From Rhizobium aethiopicum (GTDB lineage Bacteria > Pseudomonadota > Alphaproteobacteria > Rhizobiales > Rhizobiaceae), in NCBI RefSeq assembly GCF_900094625.1, contig NZ_FMAJ01000004.1, forward strand, positions 1 through 64,000: a stretch of DNA of 64,000 bases. Reading direction: 5' to 3'. This document shows, one piece after another, positions 53,492-62,759 of the stretch. Position numbers and translations under genes: made by a program. The notes below the pieces were generated by a model. It did not search any database. It was not told the DNA's origin and saw nothing but the letters and a program-made list of their open reading frames with translations. How positions within the stretch are numbered: the stretch's first letter is position 1; each line of letters starts with the position of its first letter.

Positions 53492-54814
53492 TTAGTTGGC
53501 GGATTCAAAATCGCGAAGCTGTTCGTTGCCACGCGCGACAACCGAATCAACCGCTTCCTTGGCGGTCTTCTTTCCGCCCAGCAATGCCGCGAATTCGTCA
53601 TCGATGATGCCGCGGACCTGGACGTAATTGCCGAAGCGGATGCCCTTGGAGTTTTCGGTCGGCGTCACCCGCGTCAACTGCTTGATGCCGACATCTGCGC
53701 CAGGATTCTTTTCATAATATCCCTGTTCCTGGCTGAGCTTATAGGCAGCTTCCGTGATCGGCAGGTAGCCCGAGAACTGATGCCAATCGGCCTGAACGTC
53801 CGGCTTCTGCAGGTAGGTGTAGAATTTGGCCACACCCTTGTATTCCGCATCCGGGCGGCCTTTCAGCGTCCAGAGCGTGGCGCCGCCGATGATCGAGTTG
53901 AGCGGCTGCTTGATGATATCATCGTAATAGGGAATCGGCGCAAAACCGACCTTGAAGCCTTTGGCGTTGTTGATGACGCCCGCCCGGCCTGCGGACGAGT
54001 TCATATACATCGCGCATTCCTGCGAATAGAACATCGGCGGGGCGTTGTCGCCGCCGACCGGTCCGCCGAATTTGAAGAGCCCTTCATCCTGCCACTTCTT
54101 CAAGTTCCCCCAGTGGCGGATCGTCAGATCGTTGTTAAAGGTAAATTCCGCGTCCAGACCGCCGAACCCGTTTGCCTTGGTGGAGTAGGGCTTATCGTGG
54201 AGGGCGTTGAGATTTTCAGTCTGGATCCAGGAGATCCAGGCGCTGGTGAAGCCACATTTGGCAGCGCCCGACTTGATGATCGTGCGCGAGAAGGCTTCCA
54301 CATCAGCCCATGTCTTTGGCGGCGCCTCCGGATCGAGGCCAGCCTTCTTGAAGACATCCTTGTTGTAATACATGATCGGCGTGGACGAATTGAACGGCAG
54401 GGACAGGACGTTGCCGCTGGTGTCTGAGTAGTAGCCGACGACCGGCGCAATGAATTGGTTCTGGTCCCAGGGCTCGCCCTGGTCCTTCATCAACTGGTAC
54501 ACCGGATAGACGGCCCCCTGCGCCGCCATCATGGTGCCGGTCCCAACTTCATAGACCTGCACGATGGCCGGCTGCTGATTGGCGCGGAACGCCGCAATCG
54601 CACCCGTCAGCGTCTCGTCGTAGGTGCCCTTGTAAACCGGCACGATTTCATAATCGGACTGAGACGCGTTGAAGCCCTTGGCAATCTGCTCCAGCTTCGC
54701 GCCGTTCTCGCCGCCCATCGCGTGCCACCACTGGATCTTTGTGGCGGCCGTCGCCGGAACGGACAAGGACAGGCTGGTCAACCCTGCGGACAGGAAAAAA
54801 GCGATCTTGTTCAT
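53492..54814 (-). CDS. ugpB: Glycerol-3-phosphate-binding protein
   Basis: 440 residues from ATG 54814; the longer frame enters the operator region. A signal peptide (KIAFFLSAGLTSLSLSVPATA) is followed by a typical UgpB beginning, KIQWWHAMGGENG, and VQVYEVGTGTMMAAQGA. It is the first gene of the ugpBAEC-phosphodiesterase-DeoR-HAD operon. Confidence 0.9.
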   Translation of the reverse strand: MNKIAFFLSAGLTSLSLSVPATAATKIQWWHAMGGENGAKLEQIAKGFNASQSDYEIVPVYKGTYDETLTGAIAAFRANQQPAIVQVYEVGTGTMMAAQGAVYPVYQLMKDQGEPWDQNQFIAPVVGYYSDTSGNVLSLPFNSSTPIMYYNKDVFKKAGLDPEAPPKTWADVEAFSRTIIKSGAAKCGFTSAWISWIQTENLNALHDKPYSTKANGFGGLDAEFTFNNDLTIRHWGNLKKWQDEGLFKFGGPVGGDNAPPMFYSQECAMYMNSSAGRAGVINNAKGFKVGFAPIPYYDDIIKQPLNSIIGGATLWTLKGRPDAEYKGVAKFYTYLQKPDVQADWHQFSGYLPITEAAYKLSQEQGYYEKNPGADVGIKQLTRVTPTENSKGIRFGNYVQVRGIIDDEFAALLGGKKTAKEAVDSVVARGNEQLRDFESAN

Positions 54815-54900
54815 TAGTCTCTCCCACTTTCTCTCGGTCCGCAGCCTCCCGCTCCAGACGCGCGGCAATGGTAGCAGCCGAGTTTCACTTTGCAACAACC

Positions 54901-54918
54901 GATGTTCAAATGAACATC
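54901..54918. promoter_or_regulatory. Palindromic operator 1 upstream of ugpB
   Basis: GATGTTCA-AA-TGAACATC, a perfect 8-2-8 palindrome 87 nt before the ugpB start. It resembles the ATGTTCG-type half-site recalled for E. coli GlpR. Confidence 0.65.
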
Positions 54919-55017
54919 GAACAACGCTCGTATACTGAGTGCGAACAACATCTCGGTCGCGACGCGTGATCGGCACCTGCGGATTTCCCCGCCATCCCGT
55001 TCGAATATTGAGATATA

Positions 55018-55033
55018 ATGTTCACATGAACAT
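55018..55033. promoter_or_regulatory. Palindromic operator 2 upstream of ugpB
   Basis: ATGTTCA-CA-TGAACAT, the same palindrome core as operator 1 with a different 2-nt centre, 116 nt away. A pair at this spacing suits looping or repression by a DeoR-type tetramer. Confidence 0.65.
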
Positions 55034-55291
55034 CTTGTGTCAGTCGGCGCAGAAATACGGTTTCTGTTGGGGACGCGTAAAAACAAGCCCGGGCCATCGT
55101 CAGATGGCCGGCCTGGCGAAATAAGGGAGTTGAATATTGCGCCGCGGTTCCCAAGCGCTCGGCGCCGCTTTCAGGATCGCTTTACTGGGTGTCGGATGCG
55201 CGCGGCTTGTGCCAACGCCTTTCAGAAAAACATGAGCGGAGCATTTCGCATCGGTAGAAAGTGCTTAGGCGACTTTGCTTCTGCAAGCGCC
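55034..55291. other. Intergenic region between ugpB upstream region and the RraA-like gene
   Basis: 258 nt without a convincing gene, part of a 477-nt gap (54815-55291) that also holds both palindromes. Confidence 0.4.
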
Positions 55292-56014
55292 TCAGACGGC
55301 GTGAGCACGAGCCTTGCGCCATGCGTCGAACCGCGCCAGTGTCTCCGTGTTGGGTGGATAGACGCCGAGTGTTGGCTTGCCGGATTCGATCTCCTGCTTC
55401 AGGAACTCCTCCTGCTCCTCCATCGCAACGGCCTCATCAGCGATTTCGCTCACATATTCTCGGGGAATAATGATGACGGCTTCGCTGTCGCCGAAAACGA
55501 TGTCATCCGGGTAGACCGCAACGCCACCGCAGGCAATCGGCTGGTTCATATCCGATGCGTGGTGGGCAACCAGATTGGCGGGAGCCGCCGGCCCCAGGCA
55601 ATAGGTGGGAAGCCCGAGTTGGGCGATATCGGCGGTGTCGCGAACGCCTCCGTCGAGCACGAGGCCGGCGCAACCGCGATAGACAAGGCGACGGGCCAAC
55701 ACCGCGCCTATGCCCGCGATCTCGGCGATCGAGCGGCAATCGAATACGAGGACGTGGCCCTCCGGGATCGTATCGATCGCCTTGCGCTGCTGGTTTGAGG
55801 GGTCGGAACTATAGGTCGAACCGTCGATATCCTCACGGGCCGGAATATAACGGACGGTGACTGCCGGGCCGATCATCGGCACTTCGGTCGCCGCAAGCGC
55901 CCGCACGCCGCGAACCGCGGTGTTCCTGAGCCCCCGCTTCAGCAGCAAACTGCTGAGGCTCGCCGAATTCGTCCGCAGAAGTTTTGCGTAAACCGATGAG
56001 TCCAAAGCCGTCAT
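55292..56014 (-). CDS. RraA-like aldolase/decarboxylase family protein
   Basis: 240 residues from ATG 56014. VLVFDCRSIAEIAGIGAVLA and GLVLDGGVRDTADI match the RraA/HMG-aldolase fold, where Arg-Asp after GG bind metal and substrate. Members cleave 4-hydroxy-4-methyl-2-oxoglutarate-type acids; others only bind RNase E. Beside an IclR regulator and an uptake system, an aldolase or decarboxylase in a catabolic route is more likely. Confidence 0.8.
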   Translation of the reverse strand: MTALDSSVYAKLLRTNSASLSSLLLKRGLRNTAVRGVRALAATEVPMIGPAVTVRYIPAREDIDGSTYSSDPSNQQRKAIDTIPEGHVLVFDCRSIAEIAGIGAVLARRLVYRGCAGLVLDGGVRDTADIAQLGLPTYCLGPAAPANLVAHHASDMNQPIACGGVAVYPDDIVFGDSEAVIIIPREYVSEIADEAVAMEEQEEFLKQEIESGKPTLGVYPPNTETLARFDAWRKARAHAV

Positions 56015-56088
56015 GAGATCCCTCCCCTTATTTGGGGAAAGAACTACCACAACCAACCACCGCAGTTCAATTGGGAATTTAGCACTTC

Positions 56089-56874
56089 TTATTTGGACAT
56101 CGGATGAAGCCCATCAACGGTTTTGGTCAGCATGGCGGCCGCCTCTAGAACCTCGCGCCTGATCGAGCGAGCTCGGTCCGGCGTTGCCTCACCAATGAAA
56201 GGCACGCTGACGGTGGCGATCAAACGACCCCCATCATCGAATACCGGCGCGGCGAAAGCGCGCAAACCGAGGTTGGACTCCTGATTGTCCTCGGCATATC
56301 CGTTGCGGCGAATTTCCATGAGCGCCTCTTTCAACGCCTCCGGATCGGTGATCGTATAGGGGGTCTTGGCCTCCAGCCCGCCGGCGCAGTAGGCTGCAGC
56401 TTCGCTATAGTCCGAATAGGCGAGAGCGAGCTTTCCGGCTGCTCCAACGTGTTTGCGTGAGCGTCCCCCGACCTTGATAAACAAAGCATAATCGCCGGGA
56501 CTCGAGGCCGCAAATATCGTCATCATTTCACGCCCTTCGGGGACGGCCAGCTTGAAGGACTCCATTATCCGCTCCGCCGCCGCCGCAAGTATCGGCCTGG
56601 CCGCCTCGATGAGCGTCACCCGGTCGGCGCCGGGCGAGATCTTGCGGGCAAGCTCGACGAATTTCGGGCCCAGTTCGTAGGAGGCTCCGCCGTTGACCCG
56701 CGCGACCAGGCCGTGCGCGGTGAGCGAATTCAGGATCCGGTAGACCGTTGAGCGGGGCACGCGCAACTGATCGACCAAAGCCCCAAGGGAAATGCCCGTT
56801 TTGGCATCGGCGACCGCCTCGAGCAGATGCGCCGTCTTTTCCACCACCGGAGAACCATGCTTCGGTTCATTCAT
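56089..56874 (-). CDS. IclR-family regulator
   Basis: 261 residues. N-terminal winged HTH (LGALVDQLRVPRSTVYRILN) and C-terminal effector domain (GAAGKLALAYSDY, APVFDDGGRLIATVSVPFIG). It is divergent from the importer operon across 208 nt and upstream of the RraA-like gene on the same strand, so it probably controls both. Confidence 0.85.
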   Translation of the reverse strand: MNEPKHGSPVVEKTAHLLEAVADAKTGISLGALVDQLRVPRSTVYRILNSLTAHGLVARVNGGASYELGPKFVELARKISPGADRVTLIEAARPILAAAAERIMESFKLAVPEGREMMTIFAASSPGDYALFIKVGGRSRKHVGAAGKLALAYSDYSEAAAYCAGGLEAKTPYTITDPEALKEALMEIRRNGYAEDNQESNLGLRAFAAPVFDDGGRLIATVSVPFIGEATPDRARSIRREVLEAAAMLTKTVDGLHPMSK

Positions 56875-57082
56875 GAATTTAGAATTCCATTAGAGAATTA
56901 ATCATCTTGACTTATCCGGGGTCGGCAACCATGTTGTCAACCGCAAGTGTCGTATTTGACACTACGCGCTTGCGGGAGGAAGTAAAGCCGTCAGGCGCCG
57001 AAGAAATCCTGCACAGCCGAACGGCTGTTGCGGTGGACGCCGGCGCGCGCGACGCGCTCGGCCGGAACGGGAGGAGGCTATT

Positions 57083-58600
57083 ATGGCGACAAGGATTATC
57101 CACGCATTACGCATTGGGCTTGCAGTCTCCTTGGCGGCGGGCGTCGCAATATCGGCCTATGCCGGCGAGGACAAGCTGACGGTTGTGGTGACGGACGAAC
57201 CGAAGTCGCTGGATCCCTGCGACACTGATCTTTCGGGAAATTCCCGCATCCTGCACAACAACATCACCGAAGCGCTGGTCAACCTCAGCCCGGCAGACGG
57301 ATCGGTCGTTCCAAGCCTTGCCACCAGCTGGCGACAGGTCGACGATCTGACCTGGGAGTTCAAGCTGCGCGAGGGCGTGACGTTCCACGACGGCAAGCTG
57401 TTTGATTCCAATGCAGTCGTCGCCGCGCTCAAGCGGGCTCAAGACCCGGTATTGGCCTGCGAAGTCGGACTGGCCACCTTGAAGGGCGTCAAGCTGAATG
57501 CAGAGGCTCCCAACCCGACGACCGTTCTCATCAAAACCGACGTCGTCGAACCGATCCTGCCGAACAAGATGTCAGCCGTCGACATCGGTTCGCCGGCGAC
57601 GCCGAATGACGGCAAGACGCGCAGCCCGGCCGGAACCGGACCGTATAAGCTGGAAGCATGGACGCCCGGCCAGTCCGTCACGCTGACGGCCTATGACGGC
57701 TATTGGGGCGATAAGCCGGCAATCAAGAATGCGACGATCATCTGGCGTGCCGAATCCGCAGTGCGCGCGGCCATGGTGGAGACCGGCGAAGCGCAGATCG
57801 CCTACGAAATTGCGCCGCAAGATGGCACGACCGAACAGGATCAGGCCTTTCCGAACGCTGAAACTTCGCTGCTGAGGATCGATGCGCAGGTCGCGCCGCT
57901 CGACGACAGACGCGTGCGCGAAGCGCTCAATCTTGCCATCGACCGTGACGGTCTCATCGGAACCATTTTCCATGGCGACGCCAAAAAGGCGATGCAGGTC
58001 GTGCCGCCTTCGGTATTCGGCTTCAATCCCGACATTCCCGTCTGGGCCTATGATCCGGAAAAGGCAAAGTCGCTGCTTGCTGCGGCCAAGGCCGATGGCG
58101 TGCCGGTCGATAAGGAAATCGTCATCTACGGTCGCATCGGCATCTATCCCAACTCCTCCGAAAGTCTGGAGGCTATTCAGGCGATGCTGGCGGATGCCGG
58201 TTTCAACGCGCGGCTTGAAATGCTCGAGACGAGCCCCTGGCTGAAGCGGCTTCTGAAGCCGTGGGACAAGGATCGCCGGCCGTCCATCCTGCAGACGCAG
58301 ATCGACAATGCCGAAGGGGACGCCGTCTTCACCCTTCCCAACCGCTTCACCACTGACGGCAATCAGTCGACAATCGCAGATGCCAAGCTCGACGAGCTGA
58401 TCGCAAAGGGTTCGAAGGCAACCGGCGACGAGCGCAAGAAGCTGTTTCAGGAAGCGTTCCGATACATCGCCGTCGATGTGGCAAACATCGCGCCGCTCTT
58501 CCACATGGTCTCGATCGCCCGGGTCGCAAAGGACGTGAACTACACCCCCGATGTGCAGGCCGGCAACGAGATCAAGCTGAAGTCGATCAGCTACCGCTGA
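57083..58600 (+). CDS. Peptide/opine-type ABC substrate-binding protein
   Basis: 505 residues with a signal peptide (about 1-27) and an SBP family 5 body (DEPKSLDPCDTDLS, LTWEFKLREGVTFHDGK, VREALNLAIDRDGLIG). Upstream lies the divergent promoter region shared with the IclR gene. The substrate class cannot be fixed; small peptides, opines or related amides are candidates. The last codons lie in a 21-nt tandem duplication. Confidence 0.85.
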   Translation: MATRIIHALRIGLAVSLAAGVAISAYAGEDKLTVVVTDEPKSLDPCDTDLSGNSRILHNNITEALVNLSPADGSVVPSLATSWRQVDDLTWEFKLREGVTFHDGKLFDSNAVVAALKRAQDPVLACEVGLATLKGVKLNAEAPNPTTVLIKTDVVEPILPNKMSAVDIGSPATPNDGKTRSPAGTGPYKLEAWTPGQSVTLTAYDGYWGDKPAIKNATIIWRAESAVRAAMVETGEAQIAYEIAPQDGTTEQDQAFPNAETSLLRIDAQVAPLDDRRVREALNLAIDRDGLIGTIFHGDAKKAMQVVPPSVFGFNPDIPVWAYDPEKAKSLLAAAKADGVPVDKEIVIYGRIGIYPNSSESLEAIQAMLADAGFNARLEMLETSPWLKRLLKPWDKDRRPSILQTQIDNAEGDAVFTLPNRFTTDGNQSTIADAKLDELIAKGSKATGDERKKLFQEAFRYIAVDVANIAPLFHMVSIARVAKDVNYTPDVQAGNEIKLKSISYR

Positions 58601-58626
58601 TCGGCGATTAGCTACCGCTGATCGAA
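58585..58626 (+). repeat. 21-nt tandem duplication at the binding-protein stop codon
   Basis: Two units, GATCAGCTACCGCTGATCGG(C) at 58585-58605 and a near copy at 58606-58626. Each unit also folds as a GATCAGC-TACC-GCTGATC hairpin; the second has one mismatch. The stop codon is in the first unit. Confidence 0.7.
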
Positions 58627-58654
58627 CCTAACATCTGTCGCCTGAGGAGAGCGG

Positions 58655-59575
58655 ATGTCGCTGACCTATTTTCTGAGACGTGCAGCCTTCGCGGCGCTCG
58701 CGCTTGCGGCTTTGATGACGTCGGCCTTCTTCCTCGTGCGGCTGACGGGCGATCCCGTCAATCTCTATCTGCCTGTCGACGCCTCGGTTGCGGCGCGCGA
58801 CGCCATGCGCGCCCGCCTTGGGCTCGATCGTTCGCTCCTCGCCCAGTTCTTCGATTGGGCTTGGGATATGCTCAGCCTCGATTTCGGAATGTCTCTCTGG
58901 CACAATCGCCCGGCCATGGACGTGGTGCTGGAAGCGCTGCCGAACACATTGGCGCTCGGCGCCATCGCGTTGGCGCTGGCCTTTGCCGCCGCGATCGTCG
59001 TCGGGTCGGTCGCTGCGGTCAACGCCGGCGGCTGGGTCGACCGGGGTGTCAACGTCCTGTCGCAGGCAGCCGCAAGCGTCCCCGATTTCTGGCTCGGCCT
59101 GATGGGCGTCCTGCTGTTCGCGGTCACCTTCCGCATTCTGCCGACGTCAGGCTTCGGCGGCCCGGCCTACTGGGTGTTGCCTGTCGCCTGTCTCTTTGCC
59201 CGACCTTTCGGAACTCTGGTGCAGATCGTCCGCGGCTCGATGATCGAAGCGCTGAACGCGACATTCGTCCGGACGGCCCGCGCCAAGGGCGCCCGCGACG
59301 GACGCGTCACCTTCGTGCACGCACTGCGCAACGCTCTCCTTCCGGCGATCACCGTGACGGGCGATCTTGCCGCCCAGTTCGCCGGCGGCGGTGGTGTCGT
59401 CGAAGTGGTCTTCGGCTTTCCCGGCATCGGCAAACTTCTGATCGACGGCATCCTGAAACGTGATTTCGCGATCGTTCAGGCGTCGATCTTTGCCGTCGCC
59501 GTCGTCATCTTCTTCATCAACATCCTGGTCGACATGCTCTATGCCTCGATCGATCCGCGCGTGAGGGTCGAATGA
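58655..59575 (+). CDS. ABC importer permease, DppB-type
   Basis: 306 residues, six membrane helices, with the EAA-type loop VRTARAKGARDGRVTFVHALRNAL and a C-terminus VEVVFGFPGIGKLLIDGI typical of DppB/OppB. Confidence 0.9.
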   Translation: MSLTYFLRRAAFAALALAALMTSAFFLVRLTGDPVNLYLPVDASVAARDAMRARLGLDRSLLAQFFDWAWDMLSLDFGMSLWHNRPAMDVVLEALPNTLALGAIALALAFAAAIVVGSVAAVNAGGWVDRGVNVLSQAAASVPDFWLGLMGVLLFAVTFRILPTSGFGGPAYWVLPVACLFARPFGTLVQIVRGSMIEALNATFVRTARAKGARDGRVTFVHALRNALLPAITVTGDLAAQFAGGGGVVEVVFGFPGIGKLLIDGILKRDFAIVQASIFAVAVVIFFINILVDMLYASIDPRVRVE

Positions 59576-60489
59576 CCGACACATCGGCTGAGTTCCTCCC
59601 CGTCCGAGAGCGCCGCGGCCGACGCATCGCCTGGCTCATGCGGGCGCTCGCGGGTGACCCGATGGCGGTGGTGGCAAGCATCTGGCTGCTGATTGTCGTC
59701 CTTGCCATTGCCGCCGACAGCCTTTCACTCCTCGGCGAAAATCGCATCTCGCTCAAGGCACGCAACCTGGCGCCCTTCAACTTCGGGCAATCCTGGACGT
59801 TATGGCTGGGTGCCGATGCGCTCGGGCGCCCGCTCCTTGTGCGTCTCATAGAGGCGGCATCGACGACGCTCGGGATCGCTCTCGTCACCGTATTGACAAG
59901 CCTCACCGGCGGGACGCTGCTCGGCGTGATCGCAGGTTATTTCGGCGGCATTGTCGGTAGCCTCATCATGCGGATCTGCGACATTATCCTCGGCTTTCCG
60001 ACGCTGCTGGTGGCATTGTTCGGCCTATATCTGTTCGGCCCGAGCGTCAGCAACCTCGTCATCGTGCTCGCCGTGACCCGCATGCCCGCCTATATCCGCG
60101 TCGCCCGGGCCGAAACACTGGAGGTCCGCGAGAGGCTTTTCGTCGATGCGGCGCGTGTTTTCGGCGGCGGCCCAGCCTGGATCCTGCGCACGCACATTCT
60201 GCCGAGCGTCGCACCGACAATGCTGACGCTCGCCTCCGTCAATCTTGCCATGGTCATGCTATTTGAATCCGGTCTCAGCTATCTCGGGCTTGGCATTCAG
60301 CCGCCTTCGGTCAGCTGGGGACTCATGGTCGCACAGGGACAGGGCTACCTGTCGTCTGCCTGGTGGCTCAGCTTCTTCCCGGGCCTCGCCGTCATGTTCA
60401 CCACCATGTCCTTCAACCTTCTCGCCAACTGGTTCCGGATCGTCAATGATCCGTCGCAGCACTGGCGGCTTTTAAGCCGGAGGCGCTGA
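59572..60489 (+). CDS. ABC importer permease, DppC-type
   Basis: 305 residues, six helices, VDAARVFGGGPAWILRTHIL loop and SYLGLGIQPPSVSWG motif of the DppC/OppC group. ATGA overlap with the preceding gene. Confidence 0.9.
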   Translation: MTDTSAEFLPVRERRGRRIAWLMRALAGDPMAVVASIWLLIVVLAIAADSLSLLGENRISLKARNLAPFNFGQSWTLWLGADALGRPLLVRLIEAASTTLGIALVTVLTSLTGGTLLGVIAGYFGGIVGSLIMRICDIILGFPTLLVALFGLYLFGPSVSNLVIVLAVTRMPAYIRVARAETLEVRERLFVDAARVFGGGPAWILRTHILPSVAPTMLTLASVNLAMVMLFESGLSYLGLGIQPPSVSWGLMVAQGQGYLSSAWWLSFFPGLAVMFTTMSFNLLANWFRIVNDPSQHWRLLSRRR

Positions 60490-61460
60490 TGGCCCTTCTC
60501 GACGTCAAGGACCTTCAGGTCAGCTTTGACACGGCTGCCGGCCGAATCCTCGCACTCAACGGGGTTTCCTTCTCGCTCGAGCGCGGCGAGGTTCTGGCGC
60601 TTCTCGGAGAAAGCGGCTCCGGAAAATCGGTGACCGCCTCGGCCATCATGGACCTCGTTCCCAATCCGCCTGGCGCGATCGACCGCGGATCGATTCGCTT
60701 CGAGGGCACCGAGTTGCTGCAACTTCCCCGCAGCGAGCGGCGTGATCTCTGCGGCGACCGGATCGCCCTGATCTTTCAGGACGCGCTTGCCTCTCTCAAT
60801 CCGGTCTATCCGGTCGGCTGGCAGATCGCCGAAATGTTCCGCATCCACGGGCGCAGCCCGGTAGGCGGTGTGGAAAATGCGGTGATCGAGCTTTTGACGG
60901 CGATCGGCATCCCCGACCCCCAACGTCGCGCCAGGCAATATCCGCACGAATTTTCCGGCGGCATGCGCCAGCGCATCATGATCGCCATGGCGGTAGCGCT
61001 CGAACCGGACATCATCATTGCCGACGAGCCGACGACAGCGCTCGACGTGACGATCCAGGCGCAGGTGGTCGATCTGCTGCGCACGATCCGCGAACGCAGC
61101 AATGCGGGCATGATCTTCATCACCCACGATCTTGGCGTGGTGGCAGAGCTCGCAGACCGTGTCGCGGTCATGTATGCCGGCCGTATCGTCGAGACCGCGA
61201 GCGTCTTCGAACTCTTCGACGATGCCCGCCATCCTTACAGCGTCGGACTGCTTGCCTCGCAGCCGCGCATCGACACCGACGAGGACGAGCTGGTCCCGAT
61301 CCCCGGCTCGGCTCCCAATCCCGTCGCCCTGCCGTCCGGCTGTGCGTTCAGGACGCGCTGTCCGCGCGCCGAGGCGGTCTGCGCCGAGCTTGCCCCTCAT
61401 CTCGCAACCGTGGGCCCAGGCCGCCAGGCCGCCTGCCACTTCCCGGTACCGCCAGCATGA
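60489..61460 (+). CDS. ABC importer ATPase, DppD-type
   Basis: 323 residues. Walker A GESGSGKSV, signature FSGGMRQRIMIAMA, Walker B IIIADEPTTALDVT, and a C-terminal cysteine cluster (CAFRTRCPRAEAVC) as in Opp/Dpp ATPases, where it can bind an iron-sulfur cluster. TGATG overlap with the permease. Confidence 0.9.
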   Translation: MALLDVKDLQVSFDTAAGRILALNGVSFSLERGEVLALLGESGSGKSVTASAIMDLVPNPPGAIDRGSIRFEGTELLQLPRSERRDLCGDRIALIFQDALASLNPVYPVGWQIAEMFRIHGRSPVGGVENAVIELLTAIGIPDPQRRARQYPHEFSGGMRQRIMIAMAVALEPDIIIADEPTTALDVTIQAQVVDLLRTIRERSNAGMIFITHDLGVVAELADRVAVMYAGRIVETASVFELFDDARHPYSVGLLASQPRIDTDEDELVPIPGSAPNPVALPSGCAFRTRCPRAEAVCAELAPHLATVGPGRQAACHFPVPPA

Positions 61461-62443
61461 TCGAACCTCTTCTTAAAGTGCAAAACCTCTCTCGGCACTT
61501 CGGCAGTGGCGCAACAGCAGTACGCGCCGTCGACGAGGTCAGCTTCGAGATCGCCCGGGGGGAAACGGTCGGCCTTGTCGGCGAAAGCGGATGCGGCAAG
61601 ACCTCACTGGTACGCACGCTCCTGAAGCTCGGGCCGGCAACGAGCGGCAGCGTCCTGCTCGACGGCGTCGAGATCACTGAGGCAAGTGGCCGCCAGTTGC
61701 ATGATTTGCGCCGAAAGATGCAGGTCGTCTTCCAGGACCCCTACCAGTCGCTCAATCCGCGCCTTCGGGTCGACCGATTGATCGCCGAACCCTGGGCGTT
61801 GCATCCTGGCGTCCTGCCGAAGTCCCGGTGGCGAGAGCAGACGGTCAGACTGCTCGAATCGGTCGGGTTGCGCGGCGAACATGCGAACCGCTATCCCTCC
61901 GAATTTTCGGGAGGCCAGCGTCAGCGGCTCGGCATCGCGCGTGCCCTGACGCTTGATCCGGCGCTCCTCGTATGCGACGAGCCGGTCTCGGCCCTCGACG
62001 TGTCGGTCCAGGCGCAGGTCGTCAACCTGCTCGCCAGGCTGAGGCGCGAACGCAATCTGGCGATGCTGTTCGTCGCCCATGATCTGGCCGTCGTGCGGCA
62101 CGTCTCGGACCGGGTGATGGTCATGTATCTCGGCAAAATCATTGAAACAGGACCGAAACACTCGATCTTCAGCGCGCCCGCCCATCCCTACACGCAAGCC
62201 CTGATGTCGGCCGTCCCGACACCGGATCCGCGGCTTCGCGGACAACGCAGGCGCATCGTGCTGAAAGGCGACCTGCCGAGCCCCGTCAATCCGCCGAGCG
62301 GATGCCGCTTTCGAACGCGTTGCTGGAAGGCGACATCGATCTGCGCCGAACAGGAGCCGGCCTTGAGGAACAGGACGGCAGCCCCCGGACTGCTGACCGC
62401 CTGCCATCACGCCGATCCGGATCTTTCCGAGGCCGCCGCCTGA
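61457..62443 (+). CDS. ABC importer ATPase, DppF-type
   Basis: 328 residues. Walker A GESGCGKTS, signature FSGGQRQRLGIARA, Walker B LLVCDEPVSALDVS, and the C-terminal CRFRTRCWKATSIC cluster. Last gene of the importer operon. Confidence 0.9.
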   Translation: MIEPLLKVQNLSRHFGSGATAVRAVDEVSFEIARGETVGLVGESGCGKTSLVRTLLKLGPATSGSVLLDGVEITEASGRQLHDLRRKMQVVFQDPYQSLNPRLRVDRLIAEPWALHPGVLPKSRWREQTVRLLESVGLRGEHANRYPSEFSGGQRQRLGIARALTLDPALLVCDEPVSALDVSVQAQVVNLLARLRRERNLAMLFVAHDLAVVRHVSDRVMVMYLGKIIETGPKHSIFSAPAHPYTQALMSAVPTPDPRLRGQRRRIVLKGDLPSPVNPPSGCRFRTRCWKATSICAEQEPALRNRTAAPGLLTACHHADPDLSEAAA

Positions 62444-62759
62444 GCCTTCTCGTAGGGCTTTCTTACGGCACCGGCGGCAAGCGCATGGGAGGCGATTACG
62501 TGTTTGCCTCTCGCAGGGGCTGGCCAGCACCTCGCCCCCCGAGCCTGCCAAGCCTTCAGCGGCGGCGCCACAGCCGTTTCGCTGCATCGGAATGCGCGTC
62601 GCTGGCCGCCAGCGACCTTCAAAAGACATTGCCGCGCGGGCTCTCATCCGTGCAAGGCGCTTAGCCAGCTTCGCCTTTACGAGCGCGTAAGACGGCTTGA
62701 ACATGAGCCTTTGGCACCTCTGCCTTTTACTTTGTAATTTCCGACATACATTAAATGCT
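62444..62759. other. Intergenic region
   Basis: 316 nt; a long minus-strand frame crosses it, but that frame is mainly antisense to the DppF gene. A segment near 62650-62715 loosely resembles one near 55255-55310, which might be a dispersed repeat. Confidence 0.3.

Noticed and set aside
52555..53607. 350-residue plus-strand frame
   Set aside because: Antisense to ugpA; composition of a shadow frame.
60345..61439. 364-residue minus-strand frame
   Set aside because: Antisense to the DppD gene.
62650..62715. Segment resembling 55255-55310, possible dispersed repeat
   Set aside because: Similarity is weak and one copy lies at the coding end of the RraA-like gene, so chance or coding similarity is not excluded.
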